Made by a program: the position numbers and the translations under genes. This document shows positions 59,894-64,000 of a stretch of 64,000 nucleotides of DNA, in pieces. The stretch is from JBCCEJ01 sp039030335 (GTDB taxonomy: Bacteria > Pseudomonadota > Gammaproteobacteria > HK1): contig JBCCEJ010000002.1 in NCBI GenBank assembly GCA_039030335.1, forward strand, positions 62,001-126,000, read 5' to 3'. The notes below the pieces were generated by a model. It was not told the DNA's origin and searched no databases. It was given only the letters and a program-made list of their open reading frames with translations. Each line of letters opens with the position of its first letter. Within the stretch, counting starts at the first letter, position 1.

Positions 59894-60766
59894 GTGCCGC
59901 CCGAACTGCAAGCTGGGGCCCGGATCGCTGACATTACGGCTGTCATCAGCACTAAGGACCGATGGCAGACCGTCGCTGACACACTGTCGCGGATGGCGCC
60001 GCTACCGGTACCGATCGTCATCATCGATGACGGCTCGGCCACTGGCTGCCCGTTCGATGCACATGCGCTGCACCCGCGGCTCCAGCTGGAGCGGCGCGAA
60101 ACATCGGCTGGTATCGTCGAGCGGCGCAACGAACTGGCGCGCCTTTGCGATACGACGTGGTTGTTGAGTCTCGACGACGATTCGTACGTCGTGTCTGGCG
60201 ACCTTGCGGCCGCACTGGACTATGCCGCGTCGGTACCCGACCTGCTGGCGCTCAGTTTCCCGGTCTTCAATCCGCGTCTGGACCGGTTCCAGAGCCTGCC
60301 TCTAGGCGATGGGCCCGGACGCGTCCGTAGTTTTATCGGCTGCGCGCATCTGATGCACCGGGAACGGTTTCTGGCCATCGGCGGGTACGAGCCGGAGATC
60401 GTGCACCAGGGAGAGGAGGAAGAGGTGGCCGCACGCGCCCTCGGCGCCGGGTTGGTGATTCACCAGTTCCCCGATTTGTTGGTGCACCACACCGAGACGC
60501 TCGAGTACCGCAACTGGGACAGGATGGATTACTTTGGCGGGCGCAACACGCTGCTGTGGGCGGATTGGTACGTGCCGTCACGCTGGCAGGTGGTGCGCCA
60601 TGTACGGCGCTGCGCGGCTACGCTCGTCCACGCACTCAGGACCCGTCGTCTCGGGCAGATTCGGGGCCACTATGCGGCCTTACGGGATACGCGCCGGCTC
60701 CGGTTCAAGCGCCGGCGCTTTTCGCCCGAGCAGTACGCTCTGTGGCGGTCGCTGCCGCATTGCTGA
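59894..60766 (+). CDS. GT2 family (GT-A fold) glycosyltransferase
   Basis: A 290-residue inverting-type glycosyltransferase. AVISTKDRWQTVADTLSRM then VPIVIIDDGSATGC give the nucleotide-binding part, WLLSLDDDSYVVSGDL the DxD metal motif near residue 96, and GYEPEIVHQGEEEEVAARAL the acceptor-side acidic motif. The C-terminal ~60 residues are Arg-rich, possibly membrane-associating. Starts with GTG after GGGG. It follows the lyase by 43 bases and is convergent with the CocE hydrolase. Confidence 0.85.
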   Translation: MPPELQAGARIADITAVISTKDRWQTVADTLSRMAPLPVPIVIIDDGSATGCPFDAHALHPRLQLERRETSAGIVERRNELARLCDTTWLLSLDDDSYVVSGDLAAALDYAASVPDLLALSFPVFNPRLDRFQSLPLGDGPGRVRSFIGCAHLMHRERFLAIGGYEPEIVHQGEEEEVAARALGAGLVIHQFPDLLVHHTETLEYRNWDRMDYFGGRNTLLWADWYVPSRWQVVRHVRRCAATLVHALRTRRLGQIRGHYAALRDTRRLRFKRRRFSPEQYALWRSLPHC

Positions 60767-60770
60767 GTCG

Positions 60771-60793
60771 AACCCGCGCACCATCGGCGGGTT
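60771..60793. terminator. Hairpin between convergent genes
   Basis: AACCCGC at 60771-60777 and GCGGGTT at 60787-60793 form a perfect 7-base-pair stem with a 9-base loop, in the 41-base gap between the glycosyltransferase and hydrolase stops. Suits a shared bidirectional terminator, though T-runs are short. Confidence 0.45.
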
Positions 60794-60807
60794 ACCCGGT
60801 CGTAGCG

Positions 60808-62829
60808 TCAATGGCAGTCGCGCGGCAAGCTCTCGTCGAAGGTTCGCGTGAAAACAGGCTCGTCGTTCAGCCAGGCGCGGATGCTCGCCTTCAGGTAAAA
60901 GTTGTCCGCATCGCTCGTCAGCGACGTCGACGTCTCTGTGCGAACCCACCACCCGTCGCGCTCCAGCGTCTGCGTCCAGTCGCACTGCATCCGCGCTGAC
61001 CCCGGGTCTTGCGGATCGATATCGTAACGTTCGCGCTGGTGTGAGCCCGTGACCAGACCGTGCTCGGGATCCCGGTAACAGCCGTAGTCGTAGTCCAGTT
61101 CGACCGTGGCCGAACCAGTGCCCAGGTCCCTCACGACGCGACGGTCAAGCGCGCGTGAGCGCAGCGTCTCGAGTGCCAGCGCCGGCGCGCTCTCGGGTGG
61201 TTCCCATTGTGGTACCGGTTGTTCAGTGGCCTGATGAACCGGCAAGACCAGGTAGCTTTGCCCGCAAAGCACCCGGGCCGTGACGAGCGTCGGAGCAGGC
61301 CAGAGTAGTGGCCAGTAGACCGTCGATATCGACACCCTCAGGCGGTTGCCGGCGCTGAACTCGTGACAAGTCATGTCGAGTTCGACAGTGGCGTCGAACG
61401 GCTTGTCGACGGGTAGGCGGCCATCCGCTCCGGCGGCACCGGTCTGGGTAACGTTCAGGACACCGTAAGCGACGCGCAGCGACGTGCCGTCCGGCGCGAC
61501 CTCGTTCAGCCGCACTGCAAGCTGCGCTTTGGGTTGGTCGACCATCATTCGCAGATGCAGGCGCGCGCGCCCCATGATGGTCAGCGGTGCTGCGATCGGC
61601 AGGTCAAAATTGAGTGAGCGCGCGTCATCGTCGCGCTGGTCGCCCGGCTGATCGGGACCTTGCCAGGCAAAGTACTCACCTGCGCATAAACCCGTGTCGG
61701 CCGGCGAGCGGATGTCCAGCCATACCTCCGCGCCGCGATCGTGGTTGCCCGGGTTGGCCGTAAGCGTGCCGGGGCGCAGGTGCCAGCTGCCCGCGGCGAC
61801 GTTGGGGCTTGGCCAGGCAGGCTCAGACATCCAGTTGCCGCTCCGCGTGGTGGCCGTCGCCGACGGTGGGTCGAAGCGCCGCCGGAACACATTGACGCGG
61901 GGCGCGTTTTCCACCTCGTTTGGCACGTCCTTGAGCCATCGGTCCCACCAGCGCAGGCACTCTTGCAGAAAGCCGATCTGCGGGCCTGGTATCGCGACAT
62001 GCGGATACAGATGCACCCACGGACCCAGGATCCCGCGCACCGGGATCTGCAGATGTTCGAGCAGTGCCGGCACGGCGTTCATGTACCCGTCAGCCTGGCC
62101 GCCAACGGTCAGCACGGGTGCACGGATGCGGCCAAAGTCCTCGCAAACGGAGCCGTGTGCCCAGTATGGGTCGCGGCGCGGATGCGCGAGCCAGGTGGCG
62201 GCCAGTAACGGTTGCGACGCGAGCCGCGCCTCCCAGAGACCGCGCCAGGCGTCACCCCGAACGGCCGGGTCCGGCGGACGCGACATGTACGACAGCATCT
62301 GCGCCGACCAGGCGACGTTGGCGGTCAGCAGGGCACCGCCCTTATAGTGAATATCGTCGGCGTAGCGGTCCACCGTGGCGGCGATACTGACGACCGCGCG
62401 CAGTTCCGGCGGCTGGCGGTAGGCCATCTGCAGGCCGTTGAAGCCGCCCCAGGAGATGCCGATCATGCCGATCGCGCCCGTGCACCAGGGTTGCGCTGCG
62501 AGCCACGCGAGCGCTGCTTCGCCGTCGGCGAGCTCTGTTTCGGTGTACTCATCGAGCAGCTGGCCGTCGGAATCGCCGCTGCCGCGCATGTCGATGCGCA
62601 CGCAGGCGTAGCCGTGGCGGGCGAAATACGGGTGGTTCAGCGTGTCCCGGGCGGCGGTCCCGTCGCGTTTCCGGTACGGCAGGTACTCGACGATCGCCGG
62701 CACCGGTTCGAAGTCGGCGTCGGCCGGTCGCCAGAGCCGGACAGACAGGGCCGTGCCGTCCGGCAGTGGAATGCGCAAATCGTCATCCCGCACGATGTCG
62801 CGGTCGCTCGGGTTCAGGCAGCTGGCCAT
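60808..62829 (-). CDS. CocE/NonD family (X-Pro dipeptidyl-peptidase-like) alpha/beta hydrolase
   Basis: A 673-residue serine hydrolase. The N-terminal domain carries the nucleophile elbow GMIGISWGGFNGLQMA (Ser126), preceded by YFARHGYACVRIDMRGSGDSDG, with Asp in TVGGQADGYMNAV and His in GPWVHLYPHVAIPG as likely triad partners. The C-terminal jelly-roll (from about 370) has FSAGNRLRVSISTVYWPLLWPAP. Known members cleave cocaine esters, glutaryl-7-ACA or X-Pro peptides. No signal peptide. It begins ATG with GGAG about 11 bases upstream and is divergent from the peptide-binding protein. Confidence 0.9.
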   Translation of the reverse strand: MASCLNPSDRDIVRDDDLRIPLPDGTALSVRLWRPADADFEPVPAIVEYLPYRKRDGTAARDTLNHPYFARHGYACVRIDMRGSGDSDGQLLDEYTETELADGEAALAWLAAQPWCTGAIGMIGISWGGFNGLQMAYRQPPELRAVVSIAATVDRYADDIHYKGGALLTANVAWSAQMLSYMSRPPDPAVRGDAWRGLWEARLASQPLLAATWLAHPRRDPYWAHGSVCEDFGRIRAPVLTVGGQADGYMNAVPALLEHLQIPVRGILGPWVHLYPHVAIPGPQIGFLQECLRWWDRWLKDVPNEVENAPRVNVFRRRFDPPSATATTRSGNWMSEPAWPSPNVAAGSWHLRPGTLTANPGNHDRGAEVWLDIRSPADTGLCAGEYFAWQGPDQPGDQRDDDARSLNFDLPIAAPLTIMGRARLHLRMMVDQPKAQLAVRLNEVAPDGTSLRVAYGVLNVTQTGAAGADGRLPVDKPFDATVELDMTCHEFSAGNRLRVSISTVYWPLLWPAPTLVTARVLCGQSYLVLPVHQATEQPVPQWEPPESAPALALETLRSRALDRRVVRDLGTGSATVELDYDYGCYRDPEHGLVTGSHQRERYDIDPQDPGSARMQCDWTQTLERDGWWVRTETSTSLTSDADNFYLKASIRAWLNDEPVFTRTFDESLPRDCH

Positions 62830-62910
62830 CAGCGCGTCACTCCAGAGGTTGAATGGGGTTGGCCCGGTGCCGCGCCGACCGCCGGGGATTGTGCTGGCTT
62901 TACATCAGCC

Positions 62911-62936
62911 TGCCACATCACCGCGCGAATGTGGCA
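62911..62936. promoter_or_regulatory. 8-base inverted repeat in the divergent CocE/peptide-binding region
   Basis: TGCCACAT at 62911-62918 and ATGTGGCA at 62929-62936 are perfect inverted arms separated by 10 bases (18 bases centre to centre), placed between two divergent promoters. This geometry suits a dimeric regulator operator; no regulator gene is in view. The rest of the 260-base region contains no supported gene, apart from an A/T run at 63061-63073 just before the right-hand gene. Confidence 0.4.
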
Positions 62937-63089
62937 CCCTTAGGCCTCCGGCACGGCGCACGTTGCTCGCGTCGCCTGGCCGGCGTGTTCGATGCCATTG
63001 CGCGCGGCCAGACTGGTCAAGGGTCAGCCCGGCCGGGGCTCGACCACATGCAATGCGAAGAATTTTTTAAAAACACGTGGAGGAGCGTT

Positions 63090-64000
63090 ATGTCAGACAA
63101 GAACTCCCTGGAATTTCTGGTTCGCACGGGCGCCATTTCCCGCCGCGAATTCCTGAGCCGCGCCAGCGCTCTCGGTATTGCCGCTGGTGTACCTGGGGCA
63201 CTGGTGTCCGGGTCCGCCTACGCGGCAACCCCGAAGAAGGGCGGTTCTCTGAAGGTGGGCCTCGGTCACGGGTCGACGACCGACTCGCTGGACCCGGGTA
63301 CGCACGAAAACGGCATGAGTCAGATGGTCGTGTTCAGCTATACGAACCACCTGACGGAGGTCGACAACACTGGCAAGCTGGTTCCGGAACTGGCGGCGAG
63401 CTACGACGCGTCGACTGACGCACGAGTCTGGACGTTCGCCATTCGCAAAGGCGTCGAGTTCCACAACGGCAAGACCATGATGCCGCAAGACGTCGTCGAT
63501 TCGCTCAACTTCCACCGGGCGGAAGACTCGAAATCAGCAGGCAAGGGCCTGCTGACCGCGGTTGAGAGCATCAAGGTAGATGGTCAGAACGTTGTCATCA
63601 CGCTGAAGGAAGGCAACGCTGACTTCCCGTTCATCATGAGCGACTACCACTTCCCGATCATGCCCTCCAAGGACGGCAAGCCTGATTGGCAGGCCGGCGT
63701 GGGCACGGGCGCATATTCGATCGTCAAATACGAGCCGGGTGTGCGCGCGCAGTTCAAGCGCAATCCGAACTACTGGAAAGAAGGCCGCGGTCACTTCGAC
63801 GAAGTCGAAATCCTGTCGCTGCTCGACACCACAGCGCGTCAGAATGCAGTCATGAACGGTGACGTTCACTTCATCGACCGCGTGGATACGAAGACCGTGC
63901 ACCTCATCGGCCGCGTGCCGACGGTGTCGATCCTCGAGACGACCGGCACGCTGCACTACACCTTCCCGATGCGCGTCGATCAGAAGCCGTTCGACAACTG
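63090..64000 (+). CDS. Tat-exported family 5 (oligopeptide/dipeptide-type) ABC substrate-binding protein, partial
   Basis: About 303 residues are visible and the frame is open at the right edge; family members run about 500-600. A twin-arginine signal (ISRREFLSRASALGIAAG) at residues 17-34 is followed by cleavage near SAYAATPKKG. The mature part starts KGGSLKVGLGHGSTTDSLDP, then LVPELAASYDASTDARVWTF and VEFHNGKTMMPQDVVDSLNFH, and YWKEGRGHFDEVEI, all usual for SBP_bac_5. The ATG follows a strong GGAGGAG. Permease and ATPase genes presumably follow to the right. Ligand could be peptide or another compound. Confidence 0.92.
   Translation, partial: MSDKNSLEFLVRTGAISRREFLSRASALGIAAGVPGALVSGSAYAATPKKGGSLKVGLGHGSTTDSLDPGTHENGMSQMVVFSYTNHLTEVDNTGKLVPELAASYDASTDARVWTFAIRKGVEFHNGKTMMPQDVVDSLNFHRAEDSKSAGKGLLTAVESIKVDGQNVVITLKEGNADFPFIMSDYHFPIMPSKDGKPDWQAGVGTGAYSIVKYEPGVRAQFKRNPNYWKEGRGHFDEVEILSLLDTTARQNAVMNGDVHFIDRVDTKTVHLIGRVPTVSILETTGTLHYTFPMRVDQKPFDN

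Noticed and set aside
1..64000. tRNA, rRNA, CRISPR array, insertion sequence, prophage or defence genes
   Set aside because: No repeat-spacer pattern, transposase, integrase, cloverleaf-like gap or known defence domain was recognised; nearly all sequence is metabolic, transport or envelope coding. A tRNA or Rfam scan would be the deciding check.

Overview
The window is GC-rich, densely coded DNA from a free-living heterotrophic member of the Pseudomonadota, most likely a gammaproteobacterium. The clues are the family content: DctPQM TRAP transporter, TrhO, DUF4197, DUF2797, DUF2927, AlgA-type ManC and a MetX-like acyltransferase. No rRNA, tRNA, CRISPR array, integrase or transposase was seen, so neither taxonomy nor mobility can be fixed from RNA or mobile genes. 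Fifty-six protein genes are supported; two run off the edges (a CoA-transferase at the left, an oligopeptide-type binding protein at the right). Alternative starts (GTG, TTG) are common.

Layout. 1-5938 (minus): a co-directional catabolic run of family III CoA-transferase, SDR, Ldh-type dehydrogenase, glutathione transferase, D-isomer 2-hydroxyacid dehydrogenase and a membrane zinc protease. 6096-12053: MscS-type channel, MetX-like hydrolase, methyltransferase plus M19 dipeptidase pair, and a tandem YjbR protein. 12151-18717: a polysaccharide block of SGNH hydrolase, DUF2927 protein, ManC, phosphomannomutase and a divergent glycosyltransferase, giving GDP-mannose supply plus glycan transfer and possibly acyl modification. 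18820-26874: CoA-transferase, beta carbonic anhydrase, then a plus-strand run of DUF4197, SDR, Old Yellow Enzyme, MFS exporter and GMC oxidoreductase. 26909-30976: GST, tRNA hydroxylase TrhO, DUF2797, hotdog thioesterase and an unusual SlyD-like/methyltransferase fusion. 31001-39527: TRAP transporter, GNAT, then an amino-acid-type ABC transporter split around a Rieske oxygenase, and an AhpD-like protein.

39774-49156: epimerase, phytanoyl-CoA dioxygenase, ThDP enzyme, glycerophosphodiesterase, 2OG oxygenase plus methyltransferase, and a FAD amine oxidase/desaturase-like protein. 49211-55825: a large SAM-cyclase-ATPase-TPR signalling protein, a transglutaminase-like peptidase, a zinc-type alcohol dehydrogenase and an epimerase. 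55853-59850: a PhyH/CoA-transferase/GST operon opposite a methylisocitrate-lyase-family gene. 59894-64000: GT2 glycosyltransferase, CocE-like hydrolase and a Tat-exported peptide-binding protein.

The overall theme is uptake (TRAP, ABC, peptide binding proteins) and oxidative, CoA-linked breakdown of small organic molecules, with many paralogues: three CoA-transferases, three GSTs, two PhyH oxygenases and several SDR/epimerases. No defence system or clearly new multi-gene machine is evident. The most unusual items are the FKBP-like/methyltransferase fusion, a lipobox-bearing ABC permease, the Rieske-ABC module, the M19 protein lacking a metal-ligand Asp, the ManC-DUF2927 coupling and the paired hydroxyacid dehydrogenases of opposite fold beside a mesaconyl-CoA-transferase-like gene.
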